This document shows, piece after piece, positions 53,408 to 62,980 of a DNA stretch of 64,000 bases. The stretch is taken from the NCBI GenBank assembly GCA_026390595.1, contig JAPLFQ010000020.1, forward strand, positions 124,001 to 188,000, in the 5' to 3' direction. Numbering within the stretch: the first letter of the stretch is position 1; each line of letters opens with the position of its first letter. The DNA comes from Ignavibacteriales bacterium. Its GTDB lineage: Bacteria > Bacteroidota > Ignavibacteria > UBA10030. The notes below the pieces were generated by a model, which saw only the letters and a list, made by a program, of their open reading frames with translations, was not told the origin of the DNA and did not search any database. Both the position numbers and the translations under genes were made by a program.

Positions 53408-54643
53408 TCATTGCTTTTTCGTTTTCTTGTCAACATCCTGCTGAATTTCTTTGAGCTTGTCCTGAATGATGTTCCGTTCCTTCGCAAGCTCCTTCACGCG
53501 GTCTTCAATAGTCGGGACGAGCTCTGCCTTCAGGAGAATGATGAGCTCTTTCCGTACCGTCTCCACTTTGTCATATCCGAAGATGTACCGGAGCCCGAAC
53601 ACCCACCATGGCAAATCTTTCAGCAACGGAATTCCTTCGCGCGTGACATTGTCCTCGTTTGAATACAATCCTCCCACGTACGTCTCTTCGCCGTTCAGAA
53701 TTGTCGCGCGCCCATCGGACTGGCTCTTGTTGATCAGGGTGCTGACGGTGCCTGGAGTCACGGTGCTGCGTTCTGCGTGGTATGAGAGGTCGATGAAATC
53801 GGTAGAGCCGTATCGGTAAACCTTCGGACTCACATCAAGGATTGTTCCCGTGCTGTAGAACTTGTCAATGATATTTCCGGAGAAGTCCCGCTCTTTGATA
53901 GAGAAATCAGTACCAACCTGGAGCCTCCCTTTGGATCCGGACCGGACGGTGGTCTGAGGCCGGGAAAGCACCTCGCCAACCTGTTCACTCTCAAAAATCT
54001 TGAGCGCAGCATCGATATTGACTGCGAGCTTGGGATTTGTCGGCGAGACAGTGACTCCGAACACATTGCTGGTGACCCGATCGGCCCCATTGAACTGCAC
54101 ACCGAGGTTCAGGTCACGGCCTCTGAAGATATTGAAGCTCATGCCGCTCTCGCGCAATTTCGCCTTGTTGATTTCGAGGAAGATCGCAGAGATCGTCACC
54201 TCGCGGGTTTTTGAGATGATTGCCGACGAATCCGTTGGCGCTGAGACTCCGGATGGCGTACCCCCGGCCGAGGCAGCGAGCATACCAACGGTCGCAACCT
54301 GTATATAGTCCTCGAGCTCCTGATACCAGAGGTTGTTTGTCCGCAGGATGAGCTCCATGGCATCCTTCCAGTACATTGACTGGATCTCCACGTTGATCGG
54401 TGTCGTAAGCGGCGCTGGATCAACGATAGGTTTCTTCAGGAACTTCTTGCTGAGTGTGCTCAGGGATTCCATGGCGTTTTTGTACGGGACATCACTCTTG
54501 AAGGACACCAGCTCTTCCTGAGTATAGGTTTCCTTCCCCTGAGCCGCGCGTTTCATCCTTTGTTCCTCCCGGCTCTGAGCGAGAAGAGCGTTGGCAAGAA
54601 GGAGCAGGCAGCAGGTGATGAAGATACTTGTTCGTTTTTTCAT
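53408..54643 (-). CDS. Short secretin (PilQ/GspD-like)
   Basis: A 411-residue outer-membrane secretin: signal peptide (SIFITCCLLLLANALLA), an N-domain (VPYKNAMESLSTLSKK, INVEIQSMYWKDAMELIL), and the secretin core. The core is seen as SKTREVTISAIFLEINKAKL, EVLSRPQTTVRSGSKGRLQVG, GTILDVSPKVY, LNGEETYVGGLYS and the final GIPLLKDLPWWVFGLRYIFG. It is short: one N-domain rather than several and no AMIN domain. A lysine-rich coiled coil ends the chain. It forms the pore of a type IV pilus or type II secretion system and sits between PilO-P-like and Ig-repeat genes. Confidence 0.9.
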   Translation of the reverse strand: MKKRTSIFITCCLLLLANALLAQSREEQRMKRAAQGKETYTQEELVSFKSDVPYKNAMESLSTLSKKFLKKPIVDPAPLTTPINVEIQSMYWKDAMELILRTNNLWYQELEDYIQVATVGMLAASAGGTPSGVSAPTDSSAIISKTREVTISAIFLEINKAKLRESGMSFNIFRGRDLNLGVQFNGADRVTSNVFGVTVSPTNPKLAVNIDAALKIFESEQVGEVLSRPQTTVRSGSKGRLQVGTDFSIKERDFSGNIIDKFYSTGTILDVSPKVYRYGSTDFIDLSYHAERSTVTPGTVSTLINKSQSDGRATILNGEETYVGGLYSNEDNVTREGIPLLKDLPWWVFGLRYIFGYDKVETVRKELIILLKAELVPTIEDRVKELAKERNIIQDKLKEIQQDVDKKTKKQ

Positions 54644-54650
54644 GACTCCC

Positions 54651-55562
54651 TCATTTACGTTTCTTTTTATCGAAAACCATTGCCTTCGCTATCTTCCTCG
54701 TAATACCCCCCTCGTTGACCGTGAACTCGATTTTGCTGTCCGCCGGACTGATGCGGCTCACAAAGCCTCTCCACACCTTATCCCCAAGATGCAGGACCAT
54801 CAACTCGCCTTTGTACATCACGAACGCCTTGCCCGGAAGAACCGCCCGAACATCCATTTGCCTTGTGTCCAATTCGCCTTCCGGCGCATCACCGGAAAGA
54901 GCCGAAAGGATGATGGGGTCGAACGGATCGAAGGGGGACTGGGTAAACGTAAGCGACTTCGCCGCGAGAGACGTGTTCAGCTCCTGAATCTTCGTAAAAT
55001 ATGCATGCAGCTCCATCGAGAACCCGACATATTTGCGTGTCTCCTTCGACTCCACGTTGACGAATTCTTTGCCTTCGAGATTGATCCACGCGATTTTGTA
55101 GAGCCTGCTGCCGTTTTCGAGGTAATACACGAACTTGTAGAGGTTTTCGAATGCCGCTTCACAGTCTGTCAACTGGTAGACATTGTACCCGTACGGGCCG
55201 AGATCCTTTGTCTGGTCAAAGGTCACTTGACCCAACCGAACGAATTCATTGTCGTTCGTGATCCCGGCTTCGTCAATCCCCTTGCTCATATACGCGTACG
55301 TCTGGGACGTGATGTCGAACGCCGGAATCTCTTTGCTGCGCGAATCGTAGCGACGCTTCGTGTCGGCGAGTTTGTCCGTGAGTTCGTTCACCTCGGCGAC
55401 GGTCTGCGGCACATCGACCAGTTCTTTTTCGATCTTCTGGATTTCGGCAAGCGTCGTCTTCAATTGCTTCGGCTGCAAGTACAGCCAATAGAATAGTCCG
55501 CCGCCGGTGATGACCAAGAAGACAACAGCAAGAACGATGGTATTACGTATCTTAAAGGACAT
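54651..55562 (-). CDS. PilO-like alignment protein with PilP-like C-terminus
   Basis: A 303-residue inner-membrane protein: one TM helix (IVLAVVFLVITGGGLFYWLY), a coiled coil (LAEIQKIEKELVDVPQTVAE), and a PilO-type ferredoxin-like domain (GYNVYQLTDCEAAFENLYKF, ALEN-like YLENGSRLYK). A C-terminal beta segment (RAVLPGKAFVMYKGELMVLHLGDKV, FVSRISPADSKIEFTV) resembles the PilP/GspC HR domain. It follows the PilM-PilN fusion in gene order M-N-O-P-Q. The PilP assignment is by position and pattern only. Confidence 0.75.
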   Translation of the reverse strand: MSFKIRNTIVLAVVFLVITGGGLFYWLYLQPKQLKTTLAEIQKIEKELVDVPQTVAEVNELTDKLADTKRRYDSRSKEIPAFDITSQTYAYMSKGIDEAGITNDNEFVRLGQVTFDQTKDLGPYGYNVYQLTDCEAAFENLYKFVYYLENGSRLYKIAWINLEGKEFVNVESKETRKYVGFSMELHAYFTKIQELNTSLAAKSLTFTQSPFDPFDPIILSALSGDAPEGELDTRQMDVRAVLPGKAFVMYKGELMVLHLGDKVWRGFVSRISPADSKIEFTVNEGGITRKIAKAMVFDKKKRK

Positions 55563-55568
55563 AGTGTC

Positions 55569-57158
55569 TTACCGTGGTTTAGTTGGGGCGCCATCACCCT
55601 TGTCGACCTGTTCAACAATCAGATCGAATTCGTACACGATCTTGTCCCGGATAGCAGTTGTTCTGACTTGTTTCAATGTCGCGCGTTCGAACAGACTGGC
55701 CAGACGCGAGATCCGTGTGCGGTAGATGGAACGGCCGCTGATCCTGAGGATTGTGGGGTTCTGATCGTCTTTCACAATCTTGTAGAGCCAGAGGGAATTC
55801 AAATCCTCGACACTGTTGGCAAGATAATGAAGGACCCGACTCCACCGGTCACTGCCGGGCGCGATCGAATCATAGACAGAAGCGGCGTTCGCGTACCGGG
55901 CGATGTCGGTCTGCAGTTTTGAGCGCGTAACTCGCAGATCTTCCAGGTCCTTCAGCTCACCCCGCTTTCGAACGAGCTGATCCTTCTGGCGCTTGATTTC
56001 CGTACTACGGCTTTCGATGGACGTCAACAGGAATACGATTGAGCCGATGATCATCAGCGCGAGGACCCATCCATGCCATGCAAGTTTGAACGCCTTCTGC
56101 CCTTCGGTGATCATCACCGGGCAGAGGTTCATATCGTAGAACCCGTGCCTCTTGGGTTCGAGCGCCCTCCACGCCGTCGCCAGCGGAATGGCGTACTCCG
56201 AGATCGCTTCTCCGACGAGCCCTTCGTAGACGCTCATGTCAAGCTCGGGGGTCTGGAGGTACTCCACGGTCGCGCTCGTGAATTGCGGAGCGAGCGACTC
56301 GCGCAGACTCACCTTGTGGCATTCTCCGCACAGGATGATCCGGTCGATGCGCGTCAGGGCGATGTTGTCTTGCTCGAGCAAGATGCGGCTGTAGATCGTG
56401 TTCTCGATATTGGACGAGCCGTACCCTTCGCTGATGATCGGAGCAAAGTGAAGATAGTTCTTCCCCTGCATAAAGATGAGGCGGCTGAAGTCATTGCCGA
56501 CGTACACCAGCACTGTGACCTCGTCCTCCTGCAGGTCAAAGGAACTTCTGACCAGTCCGATGAGCGCGGTATCCGCGCTGTCGATCACATCGATCTTCGG
56601 TACCCGGTTGCCGATAAACGGCTTGATCTCCCGCAAGAGGTCATAGATGTGCATCCCGTCTTCACGCACGATGCTGAGAAGTCCGCCCTGGGCGGTCGGG
56701 ATGAAATCAAGCGCATCGAGCGCAGGTGCAGCGGAACGCATTGCCGAGAGCTCCTGGGCAACATGCTTTTTCAGCTTTGTCCCTTTGAGACCGGAATCGC
56801 TCTCGAATTCTTGATAGGTAACGGCTGGCTCGCTGAGCGCGTAGGAGAGTGTGTATTTCGTTGACGGGAGATCTGTCAGGATGCTCAGCAGAACGGCAGC
56901 ATTGTTCTGCCCTTCCCGTTCGGACATTTCAGTCGGCATCGCCTGCTCACCAAACGACTCGGCACCCATCTCCGCAGTTTCCGCTCCCGCCTCTGTCGAA
57001 GATCCGGGCTTCTCCTCAAACTTCTGAACCAGCGCAACCGTCTTGTAGTCCCGCAGCGTCACCTTCCCCTTCTTCATCGACAACTGGACAAATTTCAGCT
57101 CCAGACCGTCGACGAACAACGCAACCGCAGTTTTGCCTTGACCAGGCTGGTATGGCAT
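55569..57158 (-). CDS. PilM-PilN fusion protein
   Basis: A 529-residue protein. Residues 1-360 are a divergent actin-like PilM domain (TAVALFVDGLELKFVQLS, IDVIDSADTALIGLV, VLVYVGNDFSRLIFMQG, FAPIISEGYG). Then comes a TM helix (WVLALMIIGSIVFLLTSI) and a coiled coil (RQKDQLVRKRGELKDLEDL), followed by a PilN domain (GSDRWSRVLHYLANSV, LWLYKIVKDDQNPTILRISG). PilM normally binds the short PilN N-terminus. Here the two are one chain with the TM between them, which is topologically consistent. An acidic insert (about 48-85) separates two PilM subdomains. Confidence 0.82.
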   Translation of the reverse strand: MPYQPGQGKTAVALFVDGLELKFVQLSMKKGKVTLRDYKTVALVQKFEEKPGSSTEAGAETAEMGAESFGEQAMPTEMSEREGQNNAAVLLSILTDLPSTKYTLSYALSEPAVTYQEFESDSGLKGTKLKKHVAQELSAMRSAAPALDALDFIPTAQGGLLSIVREDGMHIYDLLREIKPFIGNRVPKIDVIDSADTALIGLVRSSFDLQEDEVTVLVYVGNDFSRLIFMQGKNYLHFAPIISEGYGSSNIENTIYSRILLEQDNIALTRIDRIILCGECHKVSLRESLAPQFTSATVEYLQTPELDMSVYEGLVGEAISEYAIPLATAWRALEPKRHGFYDMNLCPVMITEGQKAFKLAWHGWVLALMIIGSIVFLLTSIESRSTEIKRQKDQLVRKRGELKDLEDLRVTRSKLQTDIARYANAASVYDSIAPGSDRWSRVLHYLANSVEDLNSLWLYKIVKDDQNPTILRISGRSIYRTRISRLASLFERATLKQVRTTAIRDKIVYEFDLIVEQVDKGDGAPTKPR

Positions 57159-57228
57159 TTCGAGCTTTGTCCCTAGTTGTGAGAGTGAGTGAACCGTGGT
57201 GGTGCTTGGTGAAACTACAAACGTTGCT

Positions 57229-58548
57229 CTACCCCTCCGACGGATTGACCTGGAGAAGCTGCTGAATCCGCCGCTTGTTGTTCGCGTAGTTAAGCGCGTT
57301 TTCCAGTGAAATCTTTTTCTGCAGATACAATCGCTTCAGGTCCTGCTCCATCGTGGTCATCCCCTGCTCGACTCCTTCGGAAATCATCTGATAGATTTCC
57401 CCGGTGTTGTTGTTCTTGATCGCAGCTTTCACAGAAGGGACGCCAAGCAGCACTTCCTTTGCCATCACTCGTTTGCCATCAAGACTCGGAACGAGCTTCT
57501 GCGACATGACACATCGAAGTGTGTCGGCAAGCCTGTTCCGCACACGCTCTTGTTCAACCGGCGGAGTTTCACCGATGATTCTGTCAATACTTTCGACCGA
57601 GGAAGCGGTATGCAGTGTGGAGAAAACCTTGTGACCGGAGTCGGTGATTTCAAGCGCTGTCAGAATTGTTTCCGGATCCCGCAACTCGCCGATCATGATG
57701 ATATCAGGATCCTGGCGCAACGCCTGTACCGCTCCGTCCTTGAACGACAAAACATCACGCCCTACTTCCCTGTGACGGATAATGCAGCGGTCTGATTTGT
57801 GCACAAATTCGATCGGTGAAGCGATGATGACGATGTGCGCATCGACCGCACGGTTGTTCGCATCAATAATCGCATCGAGCGTGGAGCTTTTGCCGGACCC
57901 TGTGATGCCGGTGACAAGGCACAGACCTTCCTTCGTTCCGGCGAGGCTTAACATTCTCGTTACATTCGGGTGTAACTCGAGGTTCTTGTAAGGGCGAACT
58001 GTGTTGTTGATCGCGCGCATATTGAGCGCAAGCTGGTCGAGGTCGAAATACGCGTCAGCACGAAATCGGCGGAATTCGCCATTCTCGAGGTACAGCATGT
58101 ATGAAAAATCCAGATTGCGGTTTTCATACAAGAACGCCCGCTGCCGTTCACCCAGCACACTTTGAATAAGATAGTTCGTTTCGTCGGTGGCATACTGGCC
58201 CAGAGTTTTGTCAGGCTTCTTGGAACCGTAGACGCGAAACCAGACCTGGCCGCCCGAACCATAGCCCCCCTGATCAATATCAGAGGCGCCGATGCTCAGC
58301 ATCCGCAGCAGGAAGTAGTTTATCAGGGCCCGGAGCTTCTGCTTGTCCCCATCATCCATTCTCCCGAGAACATCGCCAATCATCATTTGGCGTTCGAGGC
58401 CGGTAACGGTCGAAGGAAGTTGTGATGCCAATTCCTTCAGTAACCTTCTCGCATCGGCCACAAATGGTGGCTCTGGCGCCATAGCGACAGATTGAGGATC
58501 AGTCGCCGGAGGTTTTGCAGCACCAGGGTTTTGGACAGGAGTGGTCAT
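57229..58548 (-). CDS. pilT: PilT-like type IV pilus retraction ATPase
   Basis: A 439-residue secretion ATPase of the PilT/PilU class. Walker A GITGSGKSST, Asp box ASPIEFVH, Walker B PDIIMIGELRDPETI and His box GHKVFSTLHTASSVESI are intact. The C-terminus (EVLLGVPSVKAAI) is the PilT AIRNLIRE-like region in altered form. The N-terminus has a proline-rich 30-residue extension. It is the first gene of the PilT-MN-OP-secretin-Ig-repeat transcript. The retraction role is inferred from its class. Confidence 0.9.
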   Translation of the reverse strand: MTTPVQNPGAAKPPATDPQSVAMAPEPPFVADARRLLKELASQLPSTVTGLERQMMIGDVLGRMDDGDKQKLRALINYFLLRMLSIGASDIDQGGYGSGGQVWFRVYGSKKPDKTLGQYATDETNYLIQSVLGERQRAFLYENRNLDFSYMLYLENGEFRRFRADAYFDLDQLALNMRAINNTVRPYKNLELHPNVTRMLSLAGTKEGLCLVTGITGSGKSSTLDAIIDANNRAVDAHIVIIASPIEFVHKSDRCIIRHREVGRDVLSFKDGAVQALRQDPDIIMIGELRDPETILTALEITDSGHKVFSTLHTASSVESIDRIIGETPPVEQERVRNRLADTLRCVMSQKLVPSLDGKRVMAKEVLLGVPSVKAAIKNNNTGEIYQMISEGVEQGMTTMEQDLKRLYLQKKISLENALNYANNKRRIQQLLQVNPSEG

Positions 58549-58954
58549 TCAGTGTGCTCGACTATTGAGTTTTTGGTCGCGCGAACGCCATGGAGTCGAG
58601 AGGGAAAACAGGCACCCCCCCTATGGTGTGATAATAAGAAACTCCACACGAAAATGCAACTCCCTTAAAGAAAATAATCTGAAGTCTTCCCCATTTCGTT
58701 CCCCCATAGCGACTTCACCCGTTTTGAGGCGAGGTCGTGTTTTTTGCCAGAATTCTCATATTTGCACAGGCCGCGAATCATCCTCCTTGTTTCGGAAGGT
58801 GAAACCGAGGTGTTATCCCTCTAAGAATCCGACTTCTCAGCGGCTAGTTATTTAAGTCCTTGCAGGCTAAAGTGTTGTGACGCAGGACAAATACCGGATC
58901 GACGAGGTTGGGGTGCTGAGAGCGCTGGCGGGGCAAGAAGTAAATGCGCAGAAG
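58549..58954. other. Upstream region of the pilT operon
   Basis: A gene-free stretch that should contain the promoter of the pilT-led operon (minus strand). Nothing specific is recognisable beyond A/T-rich patches near 58620-58690; the pilB terminator borders it on the right. Confidence 0.4.
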
Positions 58955-58989
58955 AGAAGAAAGAAAAGGCACCCACGGAGTGAGTGCCT
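58955..58989 (-). terminator. Rho-independent terminator of pilB
   Basis: On the minus strand AGGCAC-T-CAC, loop TCC and GTG-G-GTGCCT form a ten-position stem with one mismatch (58967-58989 on plus), followed by TTTTCTTTCTTC. It lies 38 bases beyond the pilB stop. Confidence 0.85.
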
Positions 58990-59027
58990 CAGAAAGAGAC
59001 AGCAGCGCAATAGATCTTAGTCTTGGA

Positions 59028-60824
59028 CTAGTCGTCCTCGGTTGTGTTGGCAATAACCTCTTCCAGCGAGGTGCTCCCTTCCAACATTCGTTCCATTCCA
59101 GATCGCCGCAGAGTCCACATACCATCCTTTGAGGCCTGGTCACGGATCCTGTTTTCATCGACCTTGTCACCTGCACCGAGGATAATTGATTTGATTTCTT
59201 TCGTGAAGAACAGCGCCTCGTGGATGGCAGCGCGGCCTTTATAACCGCCGCCACATTTGTCGCACCCGACGGCCTTGTAGACCGTATGCGCACGAAGATC
59301 CTCCTCCGTGAACCCGAATTTTATCAGATCGCCGAACTCATCCGCTTCGACGGGCGTTTTGCAGATCTTACAGAGGGTTCTGATCAAACGTTGCGCGACG
59401 ATAATGTTAATTGCATAGGCAATCAGGAACGGCTCAATACCCATCTTATACAAACGCGCAACTGCGCTGGGGGCATCGTTCGTGTGAAGAGTCGAAAAAA
59501 CAAGGTGACCAGTGTTTGCCAGTTTAATGGCGGTCTCGGCAGTGATCTTATCGCGCATTTCGCCAACGAGCACGATATCGGGGTCGTGACGCAGAATTCC
59601 TCTGATGGATTGCTCAAACCCCATCTTCGGACCGATTTTCAATTGACGTGCACCCTTGATGATATACTCCACCGGCTCTTCGATCGTCAACACGTTGACG
59701 GTGGGATCAATCACCTGGTACAGAGCAGCAATCAGCGTGGTGGATTTTCCGGATCCTGTGGGACCGGTCAGAATGATAATCCCCTGCGGTTTCGCGATCG
59801 CCTTATAGAAGAAGGCTCTCGCAGGACCTTGGAGACCGAGTTTTTCAAGATCGGTGATAACCTTGCGATCATCGAGCACGCGGATAACAACGCTCTCGAA
59901 TTTGTTCTTGAATTCCGTCGTCACGATAGGCATGATCGACACACGGAACCTGAGTTGGTGACCGTCAACGGTTCGCTGGATGAATCCGTCCTGTGACGCT
60001 TCACGCTCGAATCGATCGACGTTTTTCGTCCGATCCTTGACAACAGCCAGAACCGCTTCAGGCATCGTGTTTTCCTGGCAGTGCCAAACCTGCAGGTTGC
60101 CATCCACACGGAACATGAAGTTCGTCTTGTTCCCTTCTGCAGCGACAATATGAACGTCGCTCACGTCCCTCCGGACGGCCTCCACGAGACATCCCTCGAA
60201 CAGGTTGACAAGTGCGCTCTTGTTGATCTCGGCTTCGAGTACGTCTTCGTCAACCTCAGAATCGCCGCCCGTCCCATCGTCTCCGATATTGACGTCTCCG
60301 TCCTGCTGCAAAAGCTTCAGGAACTCATTCTGCGCCGGCACGATCTTGTCCATCAGCATCTGCAGATCTTTCATCCGCACGTAGCAGATTTCATATTTCT
60401 TCACATTGAAGCTTCGCGCAACGACAGGCAGGTTGCGATCGGTGGGATCGGCAGCGATGATCACGAGCTTGTCAGTCTGGCGCTCGTCATACTTGAACGG
60501 GAGCATCTTGGCCTGCACCATCATCTCACGCTGCTGATCGGGAAGACCTTCGACCAGTTTCTTGATGAATGCAGTGCGGGCGTCGTCGACTTTCTCATCG
60601 GCCACGTAGATTTCGCGAAACGCGTAAAGGTTGGCAACTTCACGGAACACCGCGTCGTGATCGGCCCCAAACTCTGTGACGAGGATCTGTCCGAGGTTTT
60701 TCCGGTTCTTCTTGTTCTCCTCGGAATCCTTCATCTTCAGAGACTTCTCAAGAGTCTCAAAATCGATGATCCCCTTCTTGAGAAGCGTATAACCGATTTT
60801 ATCAGTTATATCTATTTCTGGCAT
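59028..60824 (-). CDS. pilB: PilB/GspE-like assembly ATPase
   Basis: A 598-residue extension ATPase. An N-terminal GspE-N-like domain (IGYTLLKKGIIDFETLE) is followed by the catalytic core: Walker A GPTGSGKSTT, Asp box EEPVEYIIKGARQL, Walker B HDPDIVLVGEMRD, His box HLVFSTLHTNDAPSAV. The zinc-binding tetracysteine (CKICKTP and CDKCGGGYKGR) is present as in GspE/PilB. An acidic stretch (about 180-205) marks the domain linker. AGAAGGAG precedes the ATG. It powers assembly of the pilin-like protein encoded upstream. Confidence 0.94.
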   Translation of the reverse strand: MPEIDITDKIGYTLLKKGIIDFETLEKSLKMKDSEENKKNRKNLGQILVTEFGADHDAVFREVANLYAFREIYVADEKVDDARTAFIKKLVEGLPDQQREMMVQAKMLPFKYDERQTDKLVIIAADPTDRNLPVVARSFNVKKYEICYVRMKDLQMLMDKIVPAQNEFLKLLQQDGDVNIGDDGTGGDSEVDEDVLEAEINKSALVNLFEGCLVEAVRRDVSDVHIVAAEGNKTNFMFRVDGNLQVWHCQENTMPEAVLAVVKDRTKNVDRFEREASQDGFIQRTVDGHQLRFRVSIMPIVTTEFKNKFESVVIRVLDDRKVITDLEKLGLQGPARAFFYKAIAKPQGIIILTGPTGSGKSTTLIAALYQVIDPTVNVLTIEEPVEYIIKGARQLKIGPKMGFEQSIRGILRHDPDIVLVGEMRDKITAETAIKLANTGHLVFSTLHTNDAPSAVARLYKMGIEPFLIAYAINIIVAQRLIRTLCKICKTPVEADEFGDLIKFGFTEEDLRAHTVYKAVGCDKCGGGYKGRAAIHEALFFTKEIKSIILGAGDKVDENRIRDQASKDGMWTLRRSGMERMLEGSTSLEEVIANTTEDD

Positions 60825-61009
60825 AGATGAACTCCTTCTAGCTCCTGAACCTCAACCGCATCGATTTCGACGACCATTTTCTATCGAAGCAATGATCCCG
60901 CGAAAAGACCTCCCACGAATCGCTCACACCCTTCTGATGATACGTTGCATACATCCTTCTCTGCGTCTGTTCGCGTCCTTGTCTCAGAGATTCACTTGCA
61001 ACTGCACCT

Positions 61010-62389
61010 TTAGCCCAGCCCCAGATAGTACATCACATACCGGATGAGTTGGCCGGGGGCTTTCGGGCGGATCGTCGCCGTTTCGGACGAAACAAGCGTC
61101 AGCGCCGTCAGCACAAGCATGATGATCATGGAAACGGCGAGCTGAATCGCTTCGATGGCGTTCGCAAGCTTGTAGGTCGTTTCCTTCTCGTAGTACTCCG
61201 CAAGCTGGATAGCCGTGTTCTTCACCGTCCCGGTCTCGGCGCCGGAATTGAAACGGGAAATCGCCGTTTGCGTGAACACCCCTGTCGCCTGGAACGCTTC
61301 GGTCAATCCCTTTCCCTTCTCGAGCATCATAGGGATGGCAATCGTCTTGATCTGATGTTCCATGTACTTGTTGCCGCACGCCTCTGCCGCCATGCGGATA
61401 ACGTCGATGTTTTCACCTGATCCGCTATAGAGCGCATAGAACACGCGACAGTAGATCTCGATGGCGGTCTTGTGCAGCAATGGACCGACGATCGGGACCT
61501 TTATGATTGTCTTGTCCAACAGAAAGCGCCCGCGCTCTGTCGTGATGAACCTGCCAAACAACACCACAGGCACGATGATCACCAACGCCACCGGTATCGC
61601 GTTCGCCGTCAGCCATCGGCTGAACCCCAGCGTCGCCTTCGTCATCGGCGGGAGCTCGATTTTGAACTTCTCGAACATCTCTGCCGTTGCGGGGAAAATA
61701 TAGCCCACGTAGAAGAGACAGGCGAGGAACAGGATGAACAGAGTGACGAGAGGCATGATCAGCGCGCTTTTGAGATTGCGCTTGAACTGAGCGTTGCGCT
61801 CGAGGAACTTCGCAGTGCTCTCGTAGATCTCCGTCATGTTACCGCTCTTCGAGGCAAGGCCCAGCATGTTGGCGGTGAACTTGCCGAACACCGGAGCTTG
61901 CTTCATGAACACCTTTTCGCTGTCCTTCCCCTGCTTCAGCTCGCTGTTGATTTCCTTGACCGCGTCCTTCAGAGCAGGGTTGTCGATGTCGTTCATGAGC
62001 AGGATCAGGATCTCATTGAACGGCAGCTTCTGTTTCATCAGGTCGGCACTCATGCGAACGAAAGTGATGATTTCGACTGCCGGCGCCGCGCGGGCCTTTC
62101 CTCCGAACAGCTTTTTCCGAACGTAGATGACACGGTAGCCCATCTTCTCAAGGGCTTGCTTGACTTCGTCCTTGGAATACGCTTTCTGTTCACCGTCGAG
62201 CGGTTTTTCCGTCCCCTTCTGGACTTTGTACATCCACACGACACGTTCAAGAACCCCCGTCAGCTTGAACTTCTTCTCGGTCGACATCTGAGAAGCTTTT
62301 TGCTTGGCATCCTTGAGACTGTCCGCGTTGATCAAACCGGAAACCGGCTTGCCAGCGACGGTCAGACCCTCAATTTTGTACTCAGCCAT
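61010..62389 (-). CDS. pilC: PilC/GspF-like inner-membrane platform protein
   Basis: A 459-residue protein with two GspF domains (FVRMSADLMKQKLPFNEIL and FYALYSGSGENIDVIRMA) and three hydrophobic helices (LFILFLACLFYVGYIFPA, IPVALVIIVPVVLFG, LAVSMIIMLVLTALTLV). It has a longer than usual N-terminal soluble part (about 100 residues with YKVQKG and GYRVIYVRKKLFG). It organises the assembly platform for PilB. ATG 62389 with AAGGGG upstream. It lies between pilB and the pilin-like gene. Confidence 0.92.
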   Translation of the reverse strand: MAEYKIEGLTVAGKPVSGLINADSLKDAKQKASQMSTEKKFKLTGVLERVVWMYKVQKGTEKPLDGEQKAYSKDEVKQALEKMGYRVIYVRKKLFGGKARAAPAVEIITFVRMSADLMKQKLPFNEILILLMNDIDNPALKDAVKEINSELKQGKDSEKVFMKQAPVFGKFTANMLGLASKSGNMTEIYESTAKFLERNAQFKRNLKSALIMPLVTLFILFLACLFYVGYIFPATAEMFEKFKIELPPMTKATLGFSRWLTANAIPVALVIIVPVVLFGRFITTERGRFLLDKTIIKVPIVGPLLHKTAIEIYCRVFYALYSGSGENIDVIRMAAEACGNKYMEHQIKTIAIPMMLEKGKGLTEAFQATGVFTQTAISRFNSGAETGTVKNTAIQLAEYYEKETTYKLANAIEAIQLAVSMIIMLVLTALTLVSSETATIRPKAPGQLIRYVMYYLGLG

Positions 62390-62530
62390 GGAATCCCCTT
62401 GGAAGATTTTCGCGTTGCAGCGAGGAACGGAAGAATTCTGTACAGATTATACGATATTTACGAGACTCTGTCAAGCAATGGGAAATCGTCCGGCGCATGC
62501 ACCGATGGAGGGCGACCGAGGACGGGGCAC

Positions 62531-62565
62531 AAAAAAAAGGCATCCCGCCTGAGCGGGATGCCTTT
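62531..62565 (-). terminator. Strong Rho-independent terminator of the pilin-like gene
   Basis: AAAGGCATCCCGC (62536-62548) pairs perfectly with GCGGGATGCCTTT (62553-62565) around a four-base loop. An eight-A run (62531-62538 on plus) gives an eight-T tract in the minus-strand transcript. Such a strong terminator right after a small gene fits a highly expressed pilin. Confidence 0.95.
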
Positions 62566-62596
62566 CTGCTAACAATACATCTGAAACGGAGCTGGC

Positions 62597-62980
62597 TTAC
62601 TGGAAGTCACCAGCATAAACCCAGGTGCCGAGCTTTCCATCGCTGTCAACTGTGACCTTGATGGTGTTCGAGGCATTCTGAGCTGACACCGCCGTGAACA
62701 CGATCGTGTTCGTGGTCGGCGCTGCCGTATAGATTCCGTTCTCATTCGTCTTCATCTTGGTCGGAATGGCAAACGTGGTATAGTCACCCTGTCCACCGCC
62801 CATTGAACTCGGACGAATCCTGAACTGGTACGCCTGTGCTGACAGGTTGTTCAGGTCATTGATCATGGCATCACGGTTTGACTGAACGCTTTGAGCGCTG
62901 AAGAGGCTCAAGCCGACTGCAATGGCGATACCGACGATGATAACGCCGAGGATGATGAGCAGAAGTTGCTGTTGTCCCAT
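62597..62980 (-). CDS. Pilin-like protein with non-canonical N-terminus
   Basis: A 127-residue protein starting MGQQQLLLIILGVIIVGI, a 25-residue hydrophobic helix as in type IV pilins. It has no charged leader and neither GFTLIE nor a Glu5. Similar MGQQQ proteins are known to me from Ignavibacteria and relatives, where they accompany PilB/PilC genes. The rest is a small soluble domain (DAMINDLNNLSAQAYQFRI, GLY-rich GGGQGDY, then beta-type segments ending KLGTWVYAGD). AAGGAGG seven bases before the ATG and a very strong terminator suggest high expression. Probable major pilin or pseudopilin. Confidence 0.75.
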   Translation of the reverse strand: MGQQQLLLIILGVIIVGIAIAVGLSLFSAQSVQSNRDAMINDLNNLSAQAYQFRIRPSSMGGGQGDYTTFAIPTKMKTNENGIYTAAPTTNTIVFTAVSAQNASNTIKVTVDSDGKLGTWVYAGDFQ

